64,000 nt of DNA from Odontocerum albicorne (Eukaryota; Arthropoda; Insecta; Trichoptera; Odontoceridae): contig OX463862.1 of NCBI GenBank assembly GCA_949825065.1, positions 18,779,118 through 18,843,117 of the forward strand. The letters are read 5' to 3'. Position numbers and translations under genes: made by a program. Numbering within the stretch: the first letter of the stretch is position 1; the number at the start of each line of letters is the position of its first letter. Shown one piece after another: positions 31,605 to 42,579 of the stretch. A model generated the notes under the pieces. It did no database searches and was not told the DNA's origin. It worked only from the letters and a program-made list of their open reading frames with translations.

Positions 31605-32735
31605 TGTTGTTACCTCATGTAGAATTTATTTTCTTGATAACATCCTCATTTCATTTCTCCATAAAAATAAAAATGAAATACGTCAGTATTTAAAAAACAA
31701 ATTCAATGAAATAATATCAATTTCGACCCTCTTTAAATGTATAATTTTGTAACAATTGACGAATAGTAATTTGTTTATTTTTTAATAAATACTTCATGTT
31801 TTTTACATTGGAATAAAATAAAAATGTTTATAAAACCACAAAAATCATACAAATACGATAGTAAATAAGCAAGTAAATATATAAGGTTACTAGCTATCAA
31901 TTAAAAACCATATTAGGAATACTGTCCACATGCAAAAGAAAAAAATATAATATCAAACATATGACAGAAGATGTCAAAAAGAACGACCAAGATGAAGTGT
32001 TCAAGAAGAAGAGAGAAAATACAATTTGTTATGATAATCAAGAGTGACACGGAAGTGCTTTATAAATCAACCATTTGAACTCAGCATTGGATTATACCTC
32101 TTAGATTGTTATGAAACTCCTACCCCTTAGACCCTTGGGTCCAATCTGTCAAGAATGTACGGTAACTCAGTTTTTGCAGACACATACATTAATATTACAA
32201 TATATGCACGAGCGTCAGCTGTCTATAAGATGGGCTCACAGTATTCTTTAAACATTTATATATTATACAAATACACAGGGGAGGCTCAAACGGATGATCT
32301 AAAAATTATGGACCAGTATCTATATTGAACCATGTCTTAAAGATTGTTAAAAAGATGCGAAATAAACTATTCTTCTTAATCTAATAAATAGTGTTACTAT
32401 CGCTTTAGTAAACAAGAGAGCATCTTGAAAAAAAATTACATCTTACCAAACCATTTAATAATGTGTCTCACCAAATATTTATTACCAGACTACTAGAAGT
32501 GGGCATATGTGGATGCTCGCTTAGTAAATTATATTTTTGCTTACCTGACAGAGCTGAGAAAGTTAAATATAATTATGGTATAGTAAGTGACCATCTAACT
32601 ATGAAATATAGAGTACTCTAGGACTCTTCGGAAAAAATGTAGTGTTTAAGAACTTATTTTGTTCTTGATATACTATATGTTGCTCAGTTCTACATTTTTT
32701 TCTGTCTGGGGTACGATTGTCAATTTTATAGACAA
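31605..32735. other. Unassigned AT-rich DNA
   Basis: No element clearly recognised. Confidence 0.35.
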
Positions 32736-32744
32736 AATCTCCTT

Positions 32745-33190
32745 TCAATGAATAACCCAAAACAAATCATTATGAAAACGCTCATTGCATACGTGTCTTC
32801 TTCTATTTGCATGGTGTGAAAATGTGTCTAATAAAATAAAGATAGAAGATTATTATACGGCATTTTATAAGGATCAGTTTTTGGAAGAATGACGCAATGC
32901 CAACCAATATGAGAATGCTCATGATAAACATGTCTTCCTTCATTTCAATAGTGTGAAAATGTGTCTACATATGGAATTAATGTCCGACTTTTTATAAAGA
33001 TATATTTTTGACGAATAACCCAATACCAACCAATATGAGAATGCGCATTATAAACATGTCTTACTTCATTTGCATGGGTGTTAAAATGTGTCTGGATATG
33101 GAATTACTGTCCGATATTTTATAAAGATCTATTTTTGACGAATAACCTAAGGCCAACCAATGTGAGAACGCTCAGTACAAACATGACTAC
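32745..33190. repeat. Tandem repeat, ~127-bp unit x ~3.5
   Basis: AATAACCCAA/AATGACGCAA/AATAACCCAA/AATAACCTAA recur at 32751, 32888, 33014 and 33141. Each is followed by ACCAATATGAGAATGCTCAT, AACATGTCTTCCTTCATTT, GTGTGAAAATGTGTCT and TTTTATAAAGAT. Divergence of 10-20% indicates an old array. Confidence 0.88.
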
Positions 33191-33194
33191 ATCA

Positions 33195-33539
33195 GTTCAT
33201 AGAGGATTAAGAGAGTTTTTAGTATTTTACTAATTGAAATTATTAAAATAAGGATTCTCAATTCATTGACATAGTATTATTTAAATTTTCTATTGCCAGA
33301 GCTTACTATATTTCTAGAAAATACTACGTATCTCTTCAATAAACATATTCAACTCATTATTAATATTCTTGCAAGATCCTTTGTAATGGTAATTGAAAAA
33401 GGGAAAGAGAAAAGTGAATACGATATTAGGGTAAATATTTAAAGATTTGGACTACTTGAAGAATCCTGTTATTAAGAAATAATGCTCTCAGACAACGGAA
33501 AGGTGGAACAAAATATTGAAAATTTAGTTACGATAAGAA
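33195..33539. other. Unassigned AT-rich DNA
   Basis: Nothing recognised. Confidence 0.3.
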
Positions 33540-33639
33540 ACAAAGTCAGTTGGGTACTTAAATATACATAATTAAACCAAGCAATGTCAAATACTGCTAA
33601 AATAATGATTTATTGAGTGAAATGGGAATGTACAAAATG

Positions 33640-33740
33640 AATAAAGGGAAACAAGTAAATGGAAAGAAAAAGCATGTACTGAGAACAATACGTGGTGATC
33701 AATGTATGAGGGAATGAAAAATGTAATTATGAAGGTTGTA
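33640..33740 (+). pseudogene. Possible group F LINE scrap
   Basis: KHVLRTIRGDQCMRE at about 33671-33715 resembles the EMR.LR.I.G..... segment of the F lineage (compare 45.5 kb). It is short and uncertain. Confidence 0.4.
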
Positions 33741-33754
33741 ATCTTCGTCCCAAC

Positions 33755-34240
33755 TCACTGTCTGCGAAGACTGTTGGGATCAGTTCTCCTCATCCTCAGG
33801 TTGTATGCTCTTCTGTCCCGGACTACGTCCCCCAGGCCATGCATCTGCATCAGGTTACCTTTTTGCACCACCCACAAATTCTTTGGTCTTCCTCTGGTTG
33901 TTATTCGAGGAAGATCCATGGAGATTGCCTGGTTCACAATGTGATAGGGTGCTCTGCGTCCAACGTGCCCACACCATTTCAATCGTCTCTCCTCCATCTT
34001 ACTGTTGATGTCTGTAGCACCTAGGCTTCCACGAATGCGAGAGCTTTTTATTTTTTGTCTTAGGGACACACCAGCTGACCATCTTAGCATGCGCATTTCA
34101 GCAGTTTCTAGTTGCCTGGAGTAAGAGTCATACATCGTCCAGCATTCGGAGCCCTAGAGGGGTGCGGGTCTGACAATCGTTTGGTATACTTTTCCTTTTA
34201 ACTTTACTGGCATTTTCGGATCACATAGAACTCCCGTCAG
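33755..34240 (-). pseudogene. Non-LTR retrotransposon group L, well-preserved C-terminus
   Basis: Minus strand: KGKVYQTIVRPAPL*GSECW, then the 126-residue open frame from 34135. That frame contains ETAEMRMLRWSAGVSLRQKI, IRGSLGATDINSKMEERRLK, WCGHVGRRAPYHIVNQ and RGRPKNLWVVQKGNLMQMHG. This matches the AEMRMLRW..GV..........IR......I..K....RL.WYGHV.R....GRPK..W architecture of RTE-type elements. One stop and a few weak positions; among the best-kept LINE segments here. Confidence 0.82.
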
Positions 34241-34399
34241 TGATCTAAACTAATTATGAAGGCTGGAATGTGCGCTAAAAACTAATGTGTCAAGTAGGGT
34301 TTGTTGGTTTGTTGAAAGGATGGAAGATTAAATATTGACAAATTCATATGCAATTATAAGTAGAAGTCCTCGTAGAGGACGATAAGACCAAGTAAACAC

Positions 34400-34623
34400 A
34401 TTGTAATTTGTTTCATTAAACACTGTTTATTCCACTTTTTATAACGGTTTCCCTACGAGTTTCAAGGCTTTCACCTCATCACAAACAAGACTTGATGATG
34501 AAGTGAAAGCCTTGAGACCGGTAGGGTTATACCGTTACAAAAAGTGGAATAAAGTGTTTGATAAAACAAATTACAATGTCTTTAAACCTCCGCAATGTTA
34601 ATGACTTAACTATAAATAATATA
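34400..34623 (+). mobile_element. Palindromic retroposon-like element (family C), copy with clear flanking repeats
   Basis: The left arm begins ATTGTAATTTGTTTCATTAA and the right arm ends TTTGATAAAACAAATTACAA. The central segment is shortened (only ATCACAAACAAGACTTGATG between arms). The 3' tail TCTTTAAACCTCCGCAATGT ... TATAAATAATATA follows. CAAGTAAACAC at 34389-34399 and CAAGTAAATAC at 34624-34634 are an 11-bp direct repeat with one mismatch, fitting retroposition. Confidence 0.85.
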
Positions 34624-34639
34624 CAAGTAAATACAATTT

Positions 34640-35143
34640 TAAAAGAAAAAAAGTTGCGATTAAGATAAACCGAAGAAGTTTTATGATAAGATTATGGATA
34701 AGGATGAAGTGTGGGAAGTATGTCGTGATAGGAAGGTTTGTCAGTATGTCATATCTGCCTTCCCCAGCAAAGAAGTGTTGTAATAGTTTGTATGTATATG
34801 AATTGTTATTAAAACAATGAAAGAAAAAAGAATATGGATGTTGGAGAAGAAAGAAAAATCGATAATGAAACACTAAACATTACTGACTTGTAATGAAAAA
34901 AGGCATATTTTGCTCTTCGATCAAGATATTTGAAACTATATACGTATTTATGATGACTGTAAAATATTCTAGATCATAAACAATTTTTACCAGCCAAATA
35001 ATAAGAAATAAATTTATTTTTGCGGGGACTTTATCAAATAAATATGTTACGAAATAGCTTTTTTACTTTAATAACACAACATAAATGAAAACAGGTCAAA
35101 AAATGTTTTATTTAAGTATAGGATTACTTTGATATATTAAAAT
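34640..35143. other. Unassigned AT-rich DNA
   Basis: Nothing recognised. A minus-strand frame at 34610-34873 is hydrophobic only because of the T-rich template. Confidence 0.35.
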
Positions 35144-35151
35144 GTATCAAA

Positions 35152-36206
35152 CAGGGCTGTGGAGTCGGAGTCGGAGTTGGAGTCGGAGTCGCGGAGTCGC
35201 GGTGTTTGGGCCGGAGTCGGAGTAGGAGTCGTAAAAAACGAGCGACTCCGACTACTTTTTCGTTAAAATTTAAAATACATTTTTTTTTAATTATTATAAT
35301 GAATGTGTTTTGTGCACGAATATTAAACTTGCAGGCGCAAGTCGCGCCGATATGGTGAATCACCGAGATCCATTTAATGCATCAAGTCTACGAAAATGTG
35401 TTTGTCTCCTTCTTTCTCACGTCGAAAGAAAATTCTGTTGGCTGGGATCTATGTTAACCCCATGGTTCGATCCATATTGACGAAAGAACAAATAAATAGA
35501 GCTAAAAACGCTCTGTTTGAATTAACCGTTCGTATGAAAGGCCTTCGACTAGAAAAAGAGACGACAGCAGGCAGCGTACACGAAGTATCATCATCTTCAT
35601 CCGACACCGCTGAATCTGAAGACGATTTTGAAAAATATATCAATGAACAAGATAAACTAAAACGTCCTCGTTTGAATCACAGTCCCAATATAGATGAAGG
35701 AGACTCTATTTCAAAATTTAAAATTGAATTTTATGATGCATTGAAAATAATTGACCGAACTTATAAGTTAAATGTTGAAATGGCAATACAGCGGTATCTA
35801 GAAATCGTAAAAGATTCAGCATTGATCGTTACAGCATTACCGCCAACCCAAGTATCCGTAGAGCGGTTATTTTCCGCTCTTAAAATTCTCAATTGTGATT
35901 TGAGAGCCTCTACGAATACAGATTTAATAGAAGCAATGTTGTTTTTAAGAACAAATTCTAATAAATAATTATTAAAGTTTGATCTTGTTTTATTTTTATC
36001 CCTATAACATGAAAAAAAATGGCTATATGCAAAGGTAGGAAACAACCTGATAAAATTGAGCTTTTTTGAGTCGGAGTTGTGGAGTCGGAGTTTGGAGTCG
36101 GAGTCGTGGAGTCGGAGTTGTGGAGTCGGAGTCGTGTTGTTGGCAAATATAGGAATCGGAGTCGGAGTCGGAGTCGTGTTTTTTTTTTTCCGACTCCACA
36201 GCCCTG
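35152..36206 (+). mobile_element. hAT transposon, complete ends, internally deleted
   Basis: Perfect 17-bp terminal inverted repeats, CAGGGCTGTGGAGTCGG at 35152-35168 and CCGACTCCACAGCCCTG at 36190-36206, are flanked by an exact 8-bp target duplication GTATCAAA (35144-35151 and 36207-36214). Eight-bp duplications and CAG ends define hAT. Both subterminal regions are packed with GGAGTC hexamers in the same orientation (35160-35260 and 36066-36180). The element is 1055 bp and carries only the distal third of a transposase, so it is non-autonomous. Confidence 0.97.
35396..35968 (+). pseudogene. hAT transposase, C-terminal portion in one uninterrupted frame
   Basis: A 190-residue frame contains LLAGIYVNPMVRSILTKEQI (typical of the 'dPR' region before the insertion), an acidic/serine-rich linker (VHEVSSSSSDTAESEDDFEK), then the hAT dimerisation block ALPPTQVSVERLFSALKILN, DLRASTNTDLIEAMLFLRTN. 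Family enzymes are ~550-700 residues, so the BED finger and the first catalytic residues are gone. No stop or shift within 573 bp argues for a recent deletion derivative. The ATG at 35396 is only the first in frame, not a proven start. Confidence 0.9.
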
Positions 36207-36387
36207 GTATCAAACGAATAGTGCCATCTATGAGAGTAATTATTTTTGTAAAATTTTTTAATCAATATTTTTTTAATGAAGTAAGACTAACAAAATAAAA
36301 AGACAATAAAAATGTAAGGGAAACGCGGGATAAAAAGAGACTAAGGAAATTATGGTCGGGAAATGGCATGATGATGTGTATATGATA

Positions 36388-36948
36388 AAGGGTCTTTCAA
36401 ATTGAGCGGTTTTATAAATTCTATTTTTTTTAATTCTTGAATAGAACACATAATTTGCTTTGATTTCAAAAAGCTTTTTATTGGTCATTTTATTGGTCAT
36501 AATGTATGATTTTTAAAGACAAAAAACAATATCCGCCAAATGTCCACCTCTTGCAGCTCCACAAATGTCCACTCTTTTGTCAAAAATTTCGATGACATTT
36601 TGGCATAATTGCGGTTCTAACTCACCAATAACGCGAATAATTTCATCCTTCAGCTCAGGAATTGATTGGTGGTCATTCTAATAGACCTGGTTTTCAAGTA
36701 ACCTCAGAGAATATAGTCCAACGGTGTCAGATCACATGATCTTGGTGGCCAATGAATATCACCATTTACGGAAAATACAATACATAAAATAATTTAACAA
36801 TTTGAACGCGTTGTTGTATTGTATACGACTCCATTTTTATAAAAGTAATACATTACACTTCTCAAATGTCACAAGACCCAGGCAAGTTCTCAACGCCATC
36901 TGTGTTTTATTCAAGAATTCAAAAAACCGCCCAATTTGAAAGACCCTT
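36388..36948 (-). mobile_element. Mariner-type 561-bp deletion derivative
   Basis: Inverted ends AAGGGTCTTTCAAATTG (36388) and CAATTTGAAAGACCCTT (36932-36948), extending imperfectly through GCGGTTTT and beyond, lie between TA at 36386-36387 and TA at 36949-36950. The family is IS630/Tc1/mariner by TA duplication and transposase remnant. The ends differ from those of the 7.9-kb mariner, so it is a separate family. Confidence 0.92.
36515..36775 (-). pseudogene. Mariner-type transposase, C-terminal relic
   Basis: The minus strand reads GDIHWPPRSCDLTPLDYIL*, where the expected FLWG has become IL*G. Then, after a one-base shift, HQSIPELKDEIIRVIGELEP, QLCQNVIEIFDKRVDICGAA and RGGHLADIVFCL. The PPRS.DLTPLDYFLWG motif holds the last catalytic aspartate. 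One nonsense change and one frameshift inactivate it. Confidence 0.88.
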
Positions 36949-36954
36949 TATATG

Positions 36955-37660
36955 TTTGTATTATACGAGTATGTATGTAATTTAGTTTCTCATCACCTAG
37001 GAAATAAGTCAGAGGTCTATGAGACCATTAGTGATTGATAAAACGGTAAGGAAGAAAATAAATAGTTTTTAATTTATTTTATTAAAAGAAAAATGTAATT
37101 ATAATTCCACCAGAGTATAAACAAAATATGTTTTGTAGGATTCAAGATAAAAATAATAAAGTTCAATAAAATCTAGGCTAAGAAAAAACAACAAACTCGA
37201 TTTTAAACAGTTTAATTACATTTTTTGTTAATCGACTGAAAACACTTGCTGGTGTAATATTTTCGACGTTTCTCAGGAAAAGTTTTTCAGCATTCCCCTA
37301 AGAAGGCTCTAATCGTTTGGATCCGATCATTAATCAGACTAACTACATTCCAATACTTTAACTTTAATTTCTATCAAAGGAAATTTAACGATCAAATGAA
37401 TAAAAAATAAAAGGTTCTCTCTGAAATATTTTTTGCGTCGTTTGAGTCTTTAATCAAAAGAAAATATTTTTCTTTGGTTTAACTGTTTTCAATTTATAGA
37501 TTTTTTAAAGTCTTCTAACACAAAATAGATAAATGTTGTATATTAACTTATTTTTTAAGACGTTTTTCTAAAAACCATTTTGATTATCAAAACAGGCGGT
37601 ATTTTATATAGGTAAAAACTACCAAAAAAACGTTTTATTTTATAATTTAAAGTTTGTTAA
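36955..37660. other. Unassigned AT-rich DNA
   Basis: Only TACGAGTA at 36964-36971 is notable. Confidence 0.35.
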
Positions 37661-37664
37661 AATG

Positions 37665-37765
37665 ACATCCACAACAGTATTTCTTACCATCTTTGATGTA
37701 TAAGAATGAAACTTGGAGCTGGAAAATTACTAAAAAGAGCCGTGTCCAGTCTAAATAAAGTAAAA
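37665..37765 (+). pseudogene. Group F LINE scrap
   Basis: FLPSLMYKNETWSWKITKKS matches the LLYG.ETW.WKK....R segment of the non-LTR reverse transcriptase tail. Only ~30 residues. Confidence 0.55.
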
Positions 37766-37879
37766 CTTCAGTTTGTCGTTCTCCGATCTCATAAACCACA
37801 TTTAAATAGTTATTTTAAACTGGGGGCCACTTGGCTTTATTCATTAAATTTTTCTCCATTCACAATTACAATTTTCTCT

Positions 37880-38480
37880 GCATCATAATCACAATGTTGG
37901 AGAATATGAGCCATACTGAAACTGCTGAGTGTTGTCCACATTATTGTCTAGTTCTCCCGGCATTCCACTCTTTGCGGAGTTTCTGGCAAATATATGCACG
38001 AAGAATGCATCATTTACAATGAGCTAGTAACAATGTTCCATTCAACCTGTCGTGTAGCTTATAATCAAGCATTGTGAATTCTGTGATAGTCCTTGACGAC
38101 TCCTTCCATCCATCCCCGCACTCCGTAGTTCGAAGAGCAGTTGTTGAATGTAGTCCTATTGCGTCTCCTGCACATTGAGACAATTCCTCTTTTGCGTCGT
38201 TTTTTCACATTGAGTGACCACATATCTCTCCAAACTGCCTCTTAACGTTGATCAATGTGTTCAAAAGTCTTAGAACTGTCGGTGGCTCTCAGTTTTGCTA
38301 AAAAGAAGACTTCAGTTCATCTTGCCATCCGTGGAGTTCGTAATTTCCTTCTCCAGCACCACAATTCTAATGCATCTTTTCTACTTATTTCGCTTGCTCT
38401 CAGAGTCCGCGTCTCCACACCGATCAAAAATATTTAAAAACAGACGTGGACTCTGTTCAAAAATATTACAAAACCCAGAT
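37880..38480 (-). repeat. Unclassified repeat M, copy 1
   Basis: Shared with 39590-39925 in order: TCCATCCATCCCCGCACTCC GTAGTTCGAAGAGCAGTTGT, TTGCGTCTCCTGCACATTGA, ACCACATATCTCTCCAAACT, GTGGCTCTCAGTTTTGCTAA and CATCCGTGGAGTTCGTAATT TCC. Minus-strand translation gives short shared phrases (for example WRDMW/WRGLW and GMDGR/GWMEK), so it may be an old coding repeat. I do not recognise the family. Confidence 0.6.
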
Positions 38481-38669
38481 ACTTAATTAGACGCATTTTC
38501 TGTAATGGTGATGATTCTGCTCTACCAGCTTTAACATCACATTCTTCGCCATTCTAATTCTTATTTACATCTCAGTCTCGCAGTTTCCATCATCAATAAT
38601 ACTGGATATAATTAATAATTTAAGTGATACACGTATTTATATTCCTTTTGAATTATAATACATTACACC

Positions 38670-38890
38670 GACGATCCCCGTGGCCTTGTTGGAAAGACGG
38701 CTTTCTCCTAGCCCGTAGGTTGTGGGTTCAAATCCCGCTGGAATCCAGATTTTAAAAAAAGTATTCCAATCTGGTGTAACTTAAGTGACCTCTTTAAAAT
38801 CTTTCTGGCTGGAAAATATCACCACATGGCAATACACCCGTCAAGTGGTGCTGTATACAACGAAAGTGTTAAACAATATCATATAAAACT
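38670..38890 (+). mobile_element. SINE A, full-length plus-strand copy
   Basis: Head: GATCCCCGTGGCCTTGTTGG AAAGACGGCTTTCTCCTAGC, B-box GGGTTCAAATCCCGCTGGAA TCC, body ATTCCAATCTGGTGTAACTT AAGTGACCTC, TCTTTCTGGCTGG, ACCACATGGCAATACACCCG, GTGCTGTATACAACGAAAGT GTTAAACAATA. A-box and B-box spacing is tRNA-like. It is not a working tRNA: the acceptor stem does not pair and CCA-side sequence runs into the body. Confidence 0.9.
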
Positions 38891-38894
38891 CATT

Positions 38895-39585
38895 ACAACT
38901 CCACAAACTTTTCTCTTTTGAAGGGCATTTTAATGGACATATTATGTAACACATTTCTTAAAGTGCCAAGTATATCATTATCACTTTTTTACTTTATTGT
39001 ATTTTTATAATTTCTAAAAATATAAACACAAGAATATCAACTTTAAAAGACTCTTAGCGCGATGGTTATGATGTTTAATGTTATTTAGATTCACTTTGAT
39101 AAACGTCTTAAAATATTTTTCGTGTCCCGTTCATACAGCCTATCTAATATTTAACCCCTCTTCCATATACGAATATTCGTACAAAGCGTTAAATATTATA
39201 AATCATTTTACGCATCAAAAACCTATTTTAAAGGATTTTCGAAAATTTTAACTAGTGTAATTTATGTTTTTATTATGTTATATGAAGAAAAATCTTCCAA
39301 AAACAAGAGCAATACTCGAGTTCAACTGTTGTCATTTTTCATCGGAAATATGTATGGTATTTTGGCCCTAAGGTAAAATTGTAAAGAAGGGTTATTATTT
39401 TTGCATTCTTGGATTTATTTTTGCAAATGACTTTATGTATCTCTTATCATTATAAACCCGCCGTTTTATTAAACTTTTATAACTATTGTAAAATTTAAAT
39501 TTTAACCTGACTTTCTTTAAAAAGAGACCAATCTTATTTCAGTAGAAATTGTCGTCTGATCACAGGTGGATTTAAACCATCCATC
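38895..39585. other. Unassigned AT-rich DNA
   Basis: Nothing recognised. Confidence 0.35.
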
Positions 39586-39589
39586 GTGT

Positions 39590-39925
39590 CGTGTAACTTA
39601 TGACTGAGCATCGTTACAACTCTTCTCCATCCATCCCTAAACTCCGCGGTTCGAAGGGCAGTTGTTAAAGGTAGTACAGTTGCGTCTCTTACTTTGTCAG
39701 TCCAACGCATTAAATTATTCCTCTTGTTCGTCGTCCTTTCACGCTTCCAGTAACCACAAACCTCTCCAAACTGTATCCTTGACCACGAGCAATGCGCCTA
39801 AATAATCGAAGGACTCATCGAAAGCATATTGTTGACAATCTGTCAGTGATTCTCAGTTCTTCGAGAATGGAGACGTTAGTTCGCTTTGCTGTTCGTGGAA
39901 TTCATAACACCCTTCTCCATGGATG
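39590..39925 (-). repeat. Unclassified repeat M, copy 2
   Basis: TCCATCCATCCCTAAACTCC GCGGTTCGAAGGGCAGTTGT, TTGCGTCTCTTACTTTGTCA, ACCACAAACCTCTCCAAACT, TCAGTGATTCTCAGTTCTTC and GTTCGTGGAATTCATAACAC CCTTC parallel copy 1, ~1.5 kb away in the same orientation. Confidence 0.6.
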
Positions 39926-40210
39926 TTTTAAATAAGCTTCAAGGTGGTATGAACACGTTGAGATAATGAATAATGAAGTATTAACTTTGTGAATATACAA
40001 GTCAAAAGTGCAAGGTGAACGTAGAAAAGTTAGTAAACGTGGCTGGACCAAATAGATCAGATTTTGAAATAAAGTAAAGTGAGAAGTATAAATATTAGAA
40101 TACTGTACATGACGAGAAGTTTAAAAGTGGAGAAGGTAAAAATGTTATGCTTGGATTAAAAGTTTGAAAATCTGTTATCTCTGCCTACCCCGAAAAGAAC
40201 ACAACGTAAT
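39920..40210 (+). pseudogene. Group F LINE, 3' end
   Basis: After GAACACGTTGAGATAATGAA (the H.E...M. region) come a degenerate basic linker, DQILK*SKVRSINIRI, MTRSLKVEKVKM and the terminal LSLPTPKRTQRNDI-type phrase (CTCTGCCTACCCCGAAAAGA). All frames interrupted. Confidence 0.6.
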
Positions 40211-40214
40211 GATA

Positions 40215-41730
40215 TACACAAATATGTGTAAATGTAAAGCCAATCTGCCTTTGGACGGGTATACGCGTGATTAGGCAGAAGAGTGCTATAAATATTTCGT
40301 TACAAAAGTAAAAAAATGAAAAATATTAATTAAAAAATAATAATGTCAAGTCAAAGTAATTTTTAATTTAATATGCCTAATTTCTCCCTTAAGTTATCAT
40401 CGTATATAGCTACCGAAGACAGGAGGAAACGTTGATTTTTAGATTTAAAAAAAAACTTGTTTTCCCAAATATTTAGATATCATCGTTTACGTTTTGTACG
40501 TTGATACGAAAAGAGGAGATGGGTAGAGAGGATATGACGCAACAGAGAGATGTGGTTTTGTCATGAATACAATCTTAAGTGATTAGTACTTGTTACAATC
40601 TATCGTGCAATACTTACCCCACGAGCATTTGTATTGTATCTCGATCTATTGTATAAAAGTTTGAATATGTGTTTTGTATAGATGATCGTTAAGTTTATAG
40701 GTTTTGAAATATTTAAATGACAAGATAAAGTCTCAAGATAGTTCTGGTATTAAAAAAAGGTGTTTTTACCATTTCAATAACATGAGTAACAGAAACAAGG
40801 ACTGCACTTTTTTTATTGGATTTAATAGAATTTTATTGGATTTAATATAATTTTAGGGTGATTTAATAGAATTTTATTGGATTTAATAGAATTTTAGGGT
40901 GATGTCTGGTTACAATCTTGATCGAGATAATAAAAAGGTCTAATCTGGAATCGATGTCTAGTTCTGATAAATTGTTAAGTTATTGAAAGATTTACTAATA
41001 ATGACAATAGTTGACGCGATATTCAACCAATCAAAAAGTACTGGATATATCAAGTGATGTTAAACGGATCTAAGAAATTGGACTCAGAAAGTACGCCAAC
41101 ATGGATTCTTACGAAAAATATCATATTTGTGTTGTATCTCGATCACTTACAACTAAATAAGGTACCAAGATCAAGGGATGAACAAGTAAAGGTGAGTATA
41201 GTCAGGCAATGTTACATTTGAAATTTGATGCATCTACCCTCAGTAATATGTCAACTAGAGCCGATAGAAGACGTGCTATTTCGTTATATTCTGAAATGTT
41301 AAAAATTCAATATTGCGCGGGTTTCAAGTATCTTTCTAAAGAAGGGATAAACTTGACAAAAATAAAATGACGTCAGCATCTTAATATTTAAACCTTAGTG
41401 GTACATTTTCATATATTTTTAACAAGTCATTGTATTCATATTGATTAAAAATTTACGTGTTTTTAGGGTAGACTAGTTTCGACAAGTCAATTGACCTTCA
41501 TTCATATAGAGGTATTGCATCCGCGATGCAAAACACAGTGTTGTTGCGTCTTGACACGCGAGAGGGTTAATAATAGGGACTTCGATTCCCGAATTAAAGC
41601 ACCCTTAAGGAGAGTCCGCTCTTTAAATGTAATTTTTATAAATTTTTCTTTTATTATGTTTATATGATAACAAATGAAAACTGGTGAATTTCACTATTAG
41701 AGTAGTAAAATTATTATTATTGTAGTACAA
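40215..41730. other. Mostly unassigned; small tandem repeat and one repeat B end
   Basis: TTTTATTGGATTTAATAGAA alternates with TTTTAGGGTGATTTAATAG at 40815-40905. At 41575-41665 the terminal block of repeat B is visible (GACTTCGATTCCCGAATTAA, AAGGAGAGTCCGCTCTTTAA). No gene seen. Confidence 0.5.
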
Positions 41731-41734
41731 TAGT

Positions 41735-42075
41735 GTACTCAGTAGTTAGTGAACACTACTAAATATTATTGATATAGTAGTATACTCAGCAGTAAGAGAA
41801 CAATAACAAATATTATCAATATAGAAGTATACTCAGCAATAAGACAAAACTGGCTGATATTTTTATTTAATTAGTATGCACATCAGTAAATAAAAAATAG
41901 CAAATGTTTTTATGAAAGTTGTATACTCAGCAGTAAGTTAATACTGGTAGATATTTTTAATAGAGAAGTATTATCAGCACTTATTGATTTTTATTATAAA
42001 TATAAACTCATAAAGTGAACACTGTCTTACGTTATTATTAAAACAGTATACTTAACAGTAAGAAAAAACTAGTAA
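41735..42075. repeat. Diverged tandem array, ~60-bp unit, ~6 copies
   Basis: GTATACTCAGCAGTAAGAGA, GTATACTCAGCAATAAGACA, TGTATACTCAGCAGTAAGTT and CAGTATACTTAACAGTAAGA recur at irregular spacing, each followed by a ...CTGGTAGATATTTTT or AATATTAT block. Confidence 0.75.
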
Positions 42076-42079
42076 GTAA

Positions 42080-42575
42080 AATGATAGCGATGATAGTAGC
42101 TTTGTAATGGTTCGGAACTGAAAATTTTAGCAGGAATTGTTTCAATAAGAAATTAGTGATTCATAACCGAGGAATAAGGAACAATACACGTATTGTCGCA
42201 GATTTTCAGCGGAGCAATCCTGAAATTCCGGATCCAAAAAATGCCTCCGGGATTTTGACAAATGCCCTTTTGTTTCGGTAACTAACTCTCCCCTCGTCTG
42301 CTGGCGCGGCTCTTTGTAGAAAAGAGAGGAATATTAAATATTTTATGGTGCCGTTTAACCTCAGAGCTGAGGGATGTGATTAATCAAAGGGTGTGTAAGT
42401 GAAGATGTAGGAAGAGAGGGAGATTTCTTATTAATCTTTAGTCTTCTTTATATTTGCTTAACATTCTTCGGCATTTCAAAGATATCCTCAAATTTACATT
42501 TTGGTTAAGAATATAAAATTAAGAAGTGCTCCATTCTTTTCCAAGTTTATGATAACCTTGAAAAAATATCACGTA
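42080..42575. other. Unassigned DNA
   Basis: No element recognised; 42220-42330 is slightly GC-richer without motif. Confidence 0.3.
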
Positions 42576-42579
42576 AATC

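Noticed and set aside
34610..34873. Hydrophobic minus-strand frame as a membrane protein
   Set aside because: Phe/Leu richness comes from an A-rich plus strand; no start context or homology. The same reasoning excludes 58380-58753 and 50394-50840.
35124..36265. Frames with TPTPTP or SDSDSD runs near the hAT element
   Set aside because: They are translations of the GGAGTC subterminal arrays and of their reverse strand.
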